The notes below the pieces were generated by a model. The model did not search any database. It saw only the letters and a list, made by a program, of their open reading frames with translations, and had not been told where the DNA came from. The translations under genes were made by a program, and so were the position numbers. Positions 1 to 5,658 of a stretch of 9,728 nt of DNA are shown here, piece after piece (position 1 is the first letter of the stretch; each line of letters begins with the position of its first letter). The stretch is from contig JBDHYG010000033.1 in the NCBI GenBank assembly GCA_039811225.1, positions 1 through 9,728 of the forward strand, in the 5' to 3' direction. The stretch is from JAFDXJ01 sp039811225. GTDB taxonomy: Bacteria > Bacteroidota > Bacteroidia > Chitinophagales > Chitinophagaceae.

Positions 1-177
1 GTATTATCTCTTGCTGAAGTACTCTCTTTGATTTTAAGACAACTCCATACGATTGACCGGTTTTTTGAATTCATTTTTATTTTATTTTGGTATCAATGAA
101 CAAAGTTCGCTCAAGAGGCGGCTTCATTGTCGGTGCTACGAACCCAACGAAGCTTTAGTTGTTGTGTGTATTGCAGT
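1..177. other. non-coding flank downstream of hepT
   Basis: No convincing gene. Plus-strand frame 1 is open from base 1 to a TGA at 109-111, which could be the tail of a gene lying outside the window, but its predicted peptide (very Phe/Leu/Ile rich) matches nothing I recognise and may be chance. The right half, 99-160, contains an imperfect inverted repeat listed separately. The segment lies immediately 3' of the hepT stop codon (178-180, minus strand), so it also holds whatever ends the toxin-antitoxin transcript. I see no stem followed by a U-run. Confidence 0.4.
99..160. repeat. bulged inverted repeat, attC-like architecture
   Basis: The left arm AACAAAGTTCG (99-109) pairs with the right arm CGAAGCTTTAGTT (148-160). 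This gives 11 base pairs (AAC/GTT, AAAG/CTTT, TTCG/CGAA), with two unpaired bases, G152 and A157, both on the right arm. The loop is 38 nt. The arrangement of AAC and GTT ends, two short blocks and extrahelical bases on one arm only resembles a folded integron attC site. It lies just downstream of a small toxin-antitoxin unit, where a cassette recombination site would be expected. The outer boxes do not match RYYYAAC/GTTRRRY well, so this may be a simple imperfect hairpin or a transcript-end structure. Confidence 0.3.
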
Positions 178-516
178 TCACTCGTCTAATAATTCTTGGA
201 TTTCTGTTTGCAAAATCGGAAGATGACGTATTAAGATACCCCAAATCACGTCGTCAGAAACAGAGTCGTAGCCGTGAATAATCCTGTTTCTTGTATCTAT
301 AATCTTCCTGGAATTTGTAATTATGATTGTTTTATCATGTTTTAGAATTCGGCTTAAAGCTTCGCCAATTATTTCTATATTTCTTTCAACAGCTCGTTTG
401 GTTCGCAGATCGCTTTGATATTTTGCAAACTCTTTGATGGTATCAGTAAAGAAACTATCAATTTCCAATATGGCATTCAAAATATCATAAAGCCACGCCT
501 TAATATCATTGTCCAT
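178..516 (-). CDS. hepT: HepT-like ribonuclease toxin (DUF86/HEPN)
   Basis: Predicted 112-residue, mostly helical HEPN-family protein, the RNase toxin of a HepT-MntA (type VII) toxin-antitoxin pair. The diagnostic RX4HXY active-site motif is present as RNRIIHGY: R76, H81 and Y83. The first ~60 residues have the amphipathic helical character of DUF86, and the length is normal (about 110-140). In characterised systems HepT cleaves RNA, and MntA blocks it by adding AMP units to the motif tyrosine; the equivalent here would be Y83. I chose the ATG at 516 over a TTG at 522. With that start the gene overlaps the end of mntA by 11 nt, which implies translational coupling with the antitoxin made first. 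The family assignment is firm; activity is inferred. The unit lacks any visible link to neighbouring housekeeping genes, consistent with an accessory insertion. Confidence 0.9.
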   Translation of the reverse strand: MDNDIKAWLYDILNAILEIDSFFTDTIKEFAKYQSDLRTKRAVERNIEIIGEALSRILKHDKTIIITNSRKIIDTRNRIIHGYDSVSDDVIWGILIRHLPILQTEIQELLDE

Positions 517-808
517 AAACAAGTTGTCTTTGTTGGTTAACAGACTTTCTGAAATATGGATTTTTTATAGCCTTCTCTTCCAATAGGTCAATGGGCCTTT
601 TAAGAATTTCTTGTAAAGAAAATTTGAGGTCGAAGTAGTTATCTGCATAATCATCAACAGCTATGTTTGAGAAGTCAACAATTAGGTCAATATCACTTTC
701 TTGATTGAAATTATCTGTTAAAATAGAACCAAAAGCATACAGGCTTTTAACCTTGTGAGTTTCACAAAGTTTAATTATGTCTGGTGTATATGTTTCAAGT
801 CTGTTCAT
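506..808 (-). CDS. mntA: MntA-like nucleotidyltransferase antitoxin
   Basis: Predicted 100-residue minimal nucleotidyltransferase. The polymerase-beta-type motif GSX10DXD is intact: G27-S28, ten residues, then D39 and D41, which bind the catalytic metal ions. A third acidic position fits D74 in RPIDLLEE. The C-terminal stretch NPYFRKSVNQQRQLVYG is typical of these small enzymes. The ATG at 808 is chosen over a TTG at 829, because the N-terminus MNRLETYTP then fits the family and the extra residues look like leader. The expected role is to modify and neutralise the HepT RNase encoded directly downstream. Since all catalytic residues are present, this looks like an active antitoxin rather than a decayed copy. 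Expression is probably driven from the region at 827-866, where a -7-like box and a direct repeat sit. Confidence 0.9.
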   Translation of the reverse strand: MNRLETYTPDIIKLCETHKVKSLYAFGSILTDNFNQESDIDLIVDFSNIAVDDYADNYFDLKFSLQEILKRPIDLLEEKAIKNPYFRKSVNQQRQLVYGQ

Positions 809-826
809 TGTCAAAATATAATGTAA

Positions 827-834
827 CAAATTTA
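827..834 (-). promoter_or_regulatory. putative -7 box of the mntA-hepT promoter
   Basis: Read on the minus strand, these bases are TAAATTTG, an exact match to the Bacteroidota -7 consensus TAnnTTTG, 18 nt upstream of the mntA ATG. I do not see a TTG at the usual -33 distance (about 19-21 nt further upstream). That region is instead occupied by the direct repeat at 840-866. An 8-mer with two free positions arises by chance easily, so confidence rests on its placement. Confidence 0.35.
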
Positions 835-839
835 CATGA

Positions 840-866
840 TTTTATCGAACTCGCCTTTTTATCGAA
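840..866. repeat. 10-bp direct repeat over the mntA promoter
   Basis: TTTTATCGAA occurs at 840-849 and again at 857-866, 17 bp start to start. Both copies lie in the -20 to -45 region relative to the putative -7 box at 827-834. Tandem sites over a promoter are a common operator arrangement, and toxin-antitoxin pairs are usually autoregulated, but no DNA-binding domain is visible in MntA or HepT. It is a candidate operator only. Confidence 0.3.
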
Positions 867-870
867 TTCT

Positions 871-1005
871 GAAGCGGTTGCTGTCGCATTTAAACACAAC
901 GGTAGGGCTTGCTGCAATTCCCCGCTCTTGTTGGCTTCACCACACACCTGCTCTTTCACCCGATTTAAGCACACACGCCGCCATTACTTTTCCGCAAGGG
1001 AAAAA
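871..1005. other. non-coding block resembling a dispersed sequence
   Basis: This stretch, richer in G+C than its surroundings, lies between the toxin-antitoxin promoter and the yceI promoter. Short overlapping frames on the plus strand have no recognisable content. On the minus strand a 15-codon frame (937-984) reads MAACVLKSGERAGVW. My memory is that this peptide-level string, and the DNA around it, recur between unrelated genes in other Bacteroidota genomes; I cannot verify this here. If correct, the block is a dispersed intergenic element or cassette boundary rather than a gene. No terminal repeats or transposase are present. Confidence 0.3.
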
Positions 1006-1044
1006 TTATAACATTTTCTATCAATCTGCCTAAACAGCCAGGCT

Positions 1045-1052
1045 TATTTTTG
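1045..1052 (+). promoter_or_regulatory. putative -7 box of the yceI-like gene
   Basis: TATTTTTG matches the Bacteroidota -7 consensus TAnnTTTG and lies 34 nt before the ATG at 1087. It is followed by a strongly A/T-rich palindromic tract (AAAAAATATTTTTT at 1054-1067) and then by AAGGG at 1076-1080. That AAGGG is a usable Shine-Dalgarno sequence six bases from the start codon, which is unusual for this phylum. No clear -33 TTG is seen. Confidence 0.4.
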
Positions 1053-1086
1053 CAAAAAATATTTTTTAAAAAATCAAGGGCTTCGT

Positions 1087-1605
1087 ATGAAATTGTTTTT
1101 CCTTTCCTTTCTCTTTACCACGGTTTTTCCCCTGGCTCAATTGACCGATTTTCAACCTGTAGATACGAATAATGCGGTGATGTTTACCATTAAAAATATG
1201 GGGATCAATACACATGGCGAATTGAAAGGCCTGAGTGGCAGCATCCGTTGGGATGCAGTAAACCCGGGCAATTCTTCCATGAATGTTTCCGTGAGTGTGG
1301 CCACAATCAATACCGGGATTGAGATGCGGGACAAACATTTAAAAACAGCCGATTATTTTGATGCAGACAAATATCCCCGTATTACATTCAAAAGCACCGC
1401 GATCAATGCACAAACGGTTACCGGGATTCTAACCATTAAAAATGTAGCCAAAACCATCAGCTTTCCCTATTCAGTGAAAAAAGTAAATAATGGCTACCAG
1501 TTTTCCGGCAATTTCTCCATCAACCGCAAAGATTTTAACCTGGGCGGTAGTTTCAGCACCATTGGCAATAAGGTGGATGTGCAATTAAATGTGTTGGCAA
1601 AATAA
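1087..1605 (+). CDS. YceI-family periplasmic lipid-binding-like protein
   Basis: A 172-residue secreted protein. Residues 1-17 form a signal peptide (Lys then a Phe/Leu-rich core, likely cleavage after the Ala before Gln18). The rest is a single YceI domain, a lipocalin-like beta-barrel known in relatives to bind polyisoprenoid or other amphiphilic lipids. The hallmark central segment RDKHLKTADYFDADKYPRI, followed by TFKS, is at about 81-103, followed by GILTIKNVAKTISFPY and the terminal strand pattern FNLGG...VDVQLNVLAK. Length is close to the family norm. The start is supported by AAGGG at 1076-1080 and an upstream -7 box. The gene appears monocistronic; the next feature is a tRNA with its own promoter. 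The ligand cannot be deduced. In bacteria such proteins are often linked to stress or quinone/isoprenoid metabolism, but nothing in this neighbourhood points to a specific pathway. Confidence 0.9.
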   Translation: MKLFFLSFLFTTVFPLAQLTDFQPVDTNNAVMFTIKNMGINTHGELKGLSGSIRWDAVNPGNSSMNVSVSVATINTGIEMRDKHLKTADYFDADKYPRITFKSTAINAQTVTGILTIKNVAKTISFPYSVKKVNNGYQFSGNFSINRKDFNLGGSFSTIGNKVDVQLNVLAK

Positions 1606-1629
1606 GTTTTTTCTCTTTATCACTTGTAG

Positions 1630-1660
1630 TTGGTTGTGCAAAAATGAAACTGTATTTTTG
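1630..1660 (+). promoter_or_regulatory. promoter of tRNA-Arg
   Basis: A TTG at 1630-1632 and TATTTTTG at 1653-1660 are separated by 20 nt. This reproduces the Bacteroidota -33/-7 arrangement (TTG, about 20 nt, TAnnTTTG). The predicted transcription start falls about ten bases before the tRNA 5' end at 1675. It is the best complete promoter in the window. Confidence 0.55.
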
Positions 1661-1674
1661 CGCGCATTGTTTTT

Positions 1675-1746
1675 GGTTCTGTAGTACAATGGATAGTATA
1701 AGGGTCTCCGAAGCCCTGGATTCAGGTTCGATTCCTGACAGAACCA
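1675..1746 (+). tRNA. tRNA-Arg (anticodon CCG)
   Basis: A complete 72-nt cloverleaf. The acceptor arms GGTTCTG and CAGAACC pair fully, with discriminator A1746. The D-stem is GTAC/GTAT around an AATGGATA loop, and the anticodon stem AGGGT/GCCCT holds the loop CTCCGAA. The T-arm is TCAGG/CCTGA with loop TTCGATT. The anticodon CCG reads the arginine codon CGG. The 3' CCA is not encoded and must be added enzymatically. Its gene is convergent with marC, whose stop is 17 nt further on. Confidence 0.96.
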
Positions 1747-1763
1747 CTCCCTTTTTCCCCGGT

Positions 1764-2342
1764 TTATTTGGTAAATGTCCCCACATTGGAGCCGAAGATC
1801 TTCACGGCAATCGCAATTAAAATAACTCCAAAAAATTTCCGGATAGCCGTGAGGCCGGATTTGCCCAGCACACGCTCAATCCATTTCAATGATTGCAAAA
1901 CCAGGTAAACCACCACCAGGTTCACCAGGATACCGACCAGGATATATTGTTCTTCAAAATTGGCCTTCAGGGACATGATGGTGGTAAGTGTTCCGCTCCC
2001 GGCAATGATGGGAAAAGCAATGGGAACCACGCTACCGCTTTTGGCATCTGCATCTCCCTTGAAAATTTCATGGCCTAATACCATTTCAAGGCCTAATAAA
2101 AAAATTACAATGGAACCGCCTACGGCAAAAGAATGCACATCCAGGCCGAGGATTTTTAAAAAATCTTCTCCTACCCAAAAGAATAATAACATCAAGCCAC
2201 CTGAAATCAGGGTGGCCTGCAAAGACCGTATCCCACCCATTTTATCTTTCAATGCCACTAATAACGGTACCGAACCGACAATATCAATTACAGCAAAAAG
2301 AGTGAAAGTAACCGTCAGCAAGTCATTGAAAGAAAATTCCAT
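1764..2342 (-). CDS. marC: MarC family integral membrane protein
   Basis: A 192-residue hydrophobic protein with about six predicted membrane helices. It matches the MarC/UPF0056 family: N-terminal helix with FTLFAVIDIVGSVPLL, a central GGSIVIFLLGLEMVLG, the loop segment VPIAFPIIAGSGTLTTIMSL, and a C-terminal GLTAIRKFFGVILIAIAVKIF. Length is at the usual size (about 200). MarC was once linked to multiple antibiotic resistance, but that role was not supported; its transport substrate is unknown. It lies 49 nt downstream of the TonB-dependent receptor on the same strand, so co-transcription, and hence partial control by the upstream cobalamin riboswitch, is possible. A GC-rich hairpin directly abuts the ATG (2343-2365). 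A -7-like TAGCTTTG (2347-2354, minus strand) in its loop could alternatively give an almost leaderless mRNA. Confidence 0.88.
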   Translation of the reverse strand: MEFSFNDLLTVTFTLFAVIDIVGSVPLLVALKDKMGGIRSLQATLISGGLMLLFFWVGEDFLKILGLDVHSFAVGGSIVIFLLGLEMVLGHEIFKGDADAKSGSVVPIAFPIIAGSGTLTTIMSLKANFEEQYILVGILVNLVVVYLVLQSLKWIERVLGKSGLTAIRKFFGVILIAIAVKIFGSNVGTFTK

Positions 2343-2365
2343 GGGGCAAAGCTACTGAATGCCCC
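2343..2365 (-). promoter_or_regulatory. GC-rich hairpin abutting the marC start codon
   Basis: On the minus strand GGGGCA (2365-2360) and TGCCCC (2348-2343) form a perfect six-pair stem with an 11-nt loop. The 3' arm ends exactly one base before the marC ATG. No U-run follows, so it is a poor intrinsic terminator. It could reduce ribosome access to marC or protect the 3' end of the receptor mRNA. Confidence 0.4.
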
Positions 2366-2391
2366 TGGAATTTATATGCGATATGTTATTA

Positions 2392-4332
2392 TTAAAAAGC
2401 CACCCGGACACCAGCCATTACATTAAACCCTTTGGTGGCAAAGCCCCGGATTTCTTCATATTGCTGATTGGTGATATTATTCAGGTTTACAAAACAGGCC
2501 ATCTTTTCATTGAATGTATAATCCACATCGGCATGCAGGAGATAATATCCCGGCATTTCAATGGGGGCACTCATATAAACGGGTTCAAAAGAATGACTTG
2601 CCCATTTGATACCGGCACGCAAATTTAATTTCTTCCATGGATTGATTTGCACACTAACATGTAACACATGTTGTGGCCGGCGATACAGGTTGAAAAATGA
2701 AGTATCTTTTCCGGTGAAATCAGAACTGGTTTCCATTTTCCCATCCATATATGTATAGTTCGCATCCAGTGAAATTTTACCGGATAAAATTTGGTTGACA
2801 GAAATTTCCATTCCACCGGCATATTGTGTCCCGGCATTAATATATTTTCCGGCATAGGTCACCGGGTCGGTAAAGAAAACAATATTGTTATCAATTTTCC
2901 GGGTAAAGCCGGTTAATGTTACATTTGTTTTTTTCGTTTGATAATGCAATCCGGCTTCAAGGCTTTGTGCCTGTTCGGGGTGCAACCCTTTATTGCCATA
3001 CTCACCATACAACTGGTAGAGGGTAGGAACATGGTAAGCCGATGCCAGGTTGGCAAAAATTTTCCAGTGGGAATCAAAATCATAAGAGGGATTGAAACTA
3101 TAGGTACCATTATATCCATAGATAGAATGATGGTTTAGCCGGCCACCTGCTTCCAGGGTTAATTTAGAAATGCTCTTGATAATGAGCGAAGCATATACAC
3201 TTTCCTGTGAAGTGCGGGCGCTGTCGCCCAGGCCGGTTTCATAAGGCCCGAAAGCGCTGATAGATAAATAATGCTGATCCGTAGTATTATTCCGGTAATC
3301 CAAACCGGCAACAAGGTTTATTTTTTCATGCAGGAAAAAATTGCCATACAGTTCTGCATAATGGGAATAGCCTTTATACATTCCCGATTGGTATTTTGCA
3401 AAAGAAGGTACATCGGTCGAATCATCAACATAACTCCGCGATACTTTATTAAAACCATAATGAAACCGCAGGCTGTTTTGTTTCCAGTTGTATTTCATTT
3501 CCGCGCCGGTTTGCAAATTGGTATTATCAATGGTGTAATCTTTATCATCTACAAAAGCGCCGGCATCAATATCCGCTTTATAAGCATTGTATAATCCAAA
3601 AAACCGCAGGGAAAATTTATGGTTCCAGTTTTTTCCAATGGAAGCAAGGACATTATGCATGGTAAATCCATCATGCTCATAATTTGCTTTATTCGTAGAA
3701 TCGGCTGCTGATGAAAAACCATCACTATGCACCAGGCCATAACCGGCTTTATATTCCCAGCCATTTGTATCACCATAGATCCCGGCAGATGCCTGGGCTG
3801 TTCCATAAGAGCCGCCGCTCAATACCGCATTGCCACCAAATTTTTCAGTTGTATTTTTTTTGGTAATAATATTGATCACACCGGCCATTGCATCACTGCC
3901 ATATAAAGTGGATTGAGCGCCTTTCAGAATTTCTATGCGCTCGATCAGGCTGGTATTAAGATAATTCAGGTCAAATGCACTGCTGATGCCGGATGCATCA
4001 TACAAGGGTATGCCATCCAGCAACAACAAACTGTGGCCGGATGAAGCGCCCCGCATATAAATGGTCTGGGTAGAACCAAGTGTATTGGTATTCCCGTTCA
4101 CCTGGATACCAGCCAATGCATCCAGCAATTCACCCGGCAGGCGGCCTGCATTTTTTCGCAGTTCTTCAGAAGAAATGATGGTCACCATTTTACCGGTTTC
4201 ATTTTGTTTTTGTTCAAACTTGTTGGCGGTGATAATTACCGGGTCCAGTGTGTTGGCTGTGGTATCCCGTTGCGCAAAGGCCTGCATCGATGTAAAACAG
4301 GCGAGGAAGAAGAAGATTTTTTTTGTGTTCAT
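2392..4332 (-). CDS. btuB: TonB-dependent outer-membrane receptor, BtuB-like (cobalamin uptake)
   Basis: A 646-residue outer-membrane transporter. Residues 1-21 are a signal peptide ending MQAFAQ. A TonB box-like LDPVIITAN follows, recalling the DTLVVTA of BtuB. The plug domain spans about 35-145, with LPGELLDALAGIQV, IYMRGASSGHSLLLLDGIPLYD and IERIEILKGAQSTLYGSDAMAGVINIITKK segments characteristic of BtuB/cirA-type plugs. The rest is a 22-strand barrel ending in GVRVAF, the terminal Phe used for barrel assembly. The ATG at 4332 is chosen because it begins the signal peptide; the frame is open 31 codons further upstream, but that stretch lies in the riboswitch leader. Specificity for cobalamin or a related corrinoid rests on the cobalamin riboswitch in its 5' leader. 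No BtuF/C/D genes are next to it. marC follows after 49 nt. Confidence 0.9.
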   Translation of the reverse strand: MNTKKIFFFLACFTSMQAFAQRDTTANTLDPVIITANKFEQKQNETGKMVTIISSEELRKNAGRLPGELLDALAGIQVNGNTNTLGSTQTIYMRGASSGHSLLLLDGIPLYDASGISSAFDLNYLNTSLIERIEILKGAQSTLYGSDAMAGVINIITKKNTTEKFGGNAVLSGGSYGTAQASAGIYGDTNGWEYKAGYGLVHSDGFSSAADSTNKANYEHDGFTMHNVLASIGKNWNHKFSLRFFGLYNAYKADIDAGAFVDDKDYTIDNTNLQTGAEMKYNWKQNSLRFHYGFNKVSRSYVDDSTDVPSFAKYQSGMYKGYSHYAELYGNFFLHEKINLVAGLDYRNNTTDQHYLSISAFGPYETGLGDSARTSQESVYASLIIKSISKLTLEAGGRLNHHSIYGYNGTYSFNPSYDFDSHWKIFANLASAYHVPTLYQLYGEYGNKGLHPEQAQSLEAGLHYQTKKTNVTLTGFTRKIDNNIVFFTDPVTYAGKYINAGTQYAGGMEISVNQILSGKISLDANYTYMDGKMETSSDFTGKDTSFFNLYRRPQHVLHVSVQINPWKKLNLRAGIKWASHSFEPVYMSAPIEMPGYYLLHADVDYTFNEKMACFVNLNNITNQQYEEIRGFATKGFNVMAGVRVAF

Positions 4333-4432
4333 CTTTCGTTTTTTTAAATGGTTTTCGAATGATGAACTTTCAGTACATGAAAAAGGAGATATGAAAAGAA
4401 GGGCAATACGCCTGGTCATTTCCATCTCCGGC

Positions 4433-4446
4433 CTTTCACCCGAAAG
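4433..4446 (-). promoter_or_regulatory. small hairpin downstream of the riboswitch aptamer
   Basis: On the minus strand CTTTC and GAAAG enclose the tetraloop GGGT, about 15 nt past the 3' side of the aptamer stem. It is a candidate part of the expression platform. No U-run follows, so transcription termination here is not supported. Control may instead act on translation of the receptor, whose ATG is about 100 nt further on. Confidence 0.3.
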
Positions 4447-4460
4447 CTCAGTGATTGTTG

Positions 4461-4624
4461 ATGTAATGGCAGGTCTTCTGGCTCGCGTTTCATTTACCTT
4501 CCCACCGGTTGTACCGGCAGTGGTTTGTATAAATACCTTTTGTAAAAGGCCGCTTCACAGCTACGGGGATAGCGCCGGGATGAAACCGGACTTCCCTTTT
4601 AACCCAATCAAGGGACCATAACAC
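4461..4624 (-). ncRNA. cobalamin (AdoCbl-type) riboswitch
   Basis: On the minus strand the leader carries the cobalamin aptamer signatures in order. GGTCCC is at 4617-4612, then AAAAGGGAA. A CCGGTTTCATCCCGG-type segment is followed by GCTATCCCCGTAGCTGTGAA, close to the core GCTGTCCCCGCAACTGTAA. CCACTGCCGG and GGGAAGG follow, and finally the B12-box GCCAGAAGACCTGCC at 4482-4468. The closing stem P1 is visible: GTGTTATGG (4624-4616) pairs with CCATTACAT (4469-4461), eight pairs around one U-U mismatch. By family precedent, binding of cobalamin lowers expression of the downstream gene, here the TonB-dependent receptor. The aptamer looks complete. The expression platform between 4460 and 4333 is less clear, with only a small hairpin (4433-4446). 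Confidence 0.95.
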
Positions 4625-4626
4625 GG

Positions 4627-4634
4627 CAAATATA
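4627..4634 (-). promoter_or_regulatory. -7 box of the riboswitch/receptor transcript
   Basis: Minus-strand TATATTTG is an exact TAnnTTTG match. A start a few bases downstream would fall at about 4622-4624, the 5' edge of riboswitch stem P1, so promoter and aptamer positions support each other. The -33 region is A/T-rich (ATTTTTATC) without a clean TTG. Confidence 0.5.
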
Positions 4635-4727
4635 CATTGCTTCCCGGTTCGATAAAAATTAAATGCAGCTACCAATAAGTTGAATGCATCAAGAGGAATC
4701 TATTTCATAGAAACAGTACAATGTATT

Positions 4728-4758
4728 TTGTAAGAATCCCCGGAGAGTATTACATTCG
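4728..4758 (+). promoter_or_regulatory. putative xth promoter
   Basis: A TTG at 4728-4730 (within TTTTG) lies 20 nt before TACATTCG at 4751-4758, which is one mismatch from TAnnTTTG. The gene start is about 30 nt downstream. The spacing is right, but the -7 box is imperfect. The rest of the gap 4635-4788 between the divergent receptor unit and xth shows nothing else notable. Confidence 0.3.
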
Positions 4759-4788
4759 ATTTTAGCAATTGCCTCATCAGTAAAATAA

Positions 4789-5571
4789 ATGAACATGCGT
4801 ATTGCCACCTATAATGTAAATGGCATCAATAGCCGCTTACCGGTATTGCTGCAATGGCTCAAAGAAACCACTCCTGATGTGGCTTGTCTCCAGGAACTGA
4901 AAGCGCCGCAGGAAAAATTTCCGGAACAGGCAATCACGGAAGCCGGCTATCATGCAATCTGGCATGGCCAGAAGAGTTGGAATGGAGTAGCCATTTTAAC
5001 GCGTACGGAACCTGCCCAAGAAATAAGGCGTATTCTGCCTGGAGATCCTGAAGATGAACAAAGCCGGTATATCGAAGCAACCTTCAAAGGCATTTGTATT
5101 GCCTGTCTGTACCTGCCGAATGGCAATCCGGCACCAGGTCCTAAGTATGATTATAAATTGAAATGGATGGATCGCCTGATCACACAGGCTGCTTCACTGG
5201 TCAAGCTTCCAGGCCCGGTTCTGCTCACAGGTGACTTTAATGTGATTCCTACGGAACGGGATGTATATAAACCAGAACGCTGGGTAGATGATGCTTTATT
5301 CAGGGTGGAGACCCGCACGGCTTTTAATAAATTACTTGCCCAGGGTTGGACAGATGCCTTGCGCAAATTATTTCCAGAAAGAATTTTGTACACTTATTTT
5401 GATTATTTCCGAAATGCGTTTGCCCGGAATGCCGGCTTGCGGATTGATCATTTTTTACTCAATGCCCCGCTAAGCAATCGCTTGCTTGCCGGTGGCATTG
5501 ACTTACAGGTTCGTGGTTGGGAAAAAACAAGTGACCATGCGCCGGTATGGATTGAAATAAAAGATAACTGA
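4789..5571 (+). CDS. xth: exodeoxyribonuclease III (AP endonuclease)
   Basis: A 260-residue ExoIII/EEP-family nuclease. It cuts DNA 5' to abasic sites and removes nucleotides and blocking groups from 3' ends in base excision repair, in the cytoplasm. All key motifs are present in order: YNVNGI with N9, LQELKAP with metal-binding E36, YLPNG with Y108, GDFNV with D149 and N151, RIDHFLL with D220, and SDHAPV with D249 and H250. Length matches E. coli ExoIII (268). A second in-frame ATG lies two codons on (4795); either start is possible, and no Shine-Dalgarno decides. The gene is divergent from the riboswitch-controlled receptor and is followed after 87 nt by the permease on the same strand. That distance makes co-transcription possible but not necessary. 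No functional link between repair and the neighbours is apparent. Confidence 0.95.
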   Translation: MNMRIATYNVNGINSRLPVLLQWLKETTPDVACLQELKAPQEKFPEQAITEAGYHAIWHGQKSWNGVAILTRTEPAQEIRRILPGDPEDEQSRYIEATFKGICIACLYLPNGNPAPGPKYDYKLKWMDRLITQAASLVKLPGPVLLTGDFNVIPTERDVYKPERWVDDALFRVETRTAFNKLLAQGWTDALRKLFPERILYTYFDYFRNAFARNAGLRIDHFLLNAPLSNRLLAGGIDLQVRGWEKTSDHAPVWIEIKDN

Positions 5572-5658
5572 ATTGCCGGTGATCATTTGTAATCGTTGCC
5601 TCTTCGATTCCTTTTATGTCAACTTTTATTATTTTATTTGTAAGATAAAAAAAACCGG

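Noticed and set aside
142..148. ACCCAAC (GTTGGGT on the minus strand) as a canonical attC core box
   Set aside because: It matches the consensus but lies in the loop of the hairpin, not at the stem end, so it cannot serve as the paired R box of that structure.
784..1033. Overlapping plus-strand frames between mntA and yceI
   Set aside because: They overlap each other and the mntA start, use sequence that looks non-coding, and match no family I know.
1606..1674. Intrinsic terminator after yceI
   Set aside because: A T-rich run is present but no stem precedes it; the segment is better explained by the tRNA promoter.
4333..4425. Upstream ATG at 4425 as the start of the TonB-dependent receptor
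   Set aside because: It adds 31 residues before a clear signal peptide starting at 4332 and lies in the riboswitch leader; an extension would spoil export.
4061..4621. Long plus-strand open frame opposite the receptor and riboswitch
   Set aside because: It is antisense to the receptor N-terminus and the structured aptamer; its translation has no recognisable domain.
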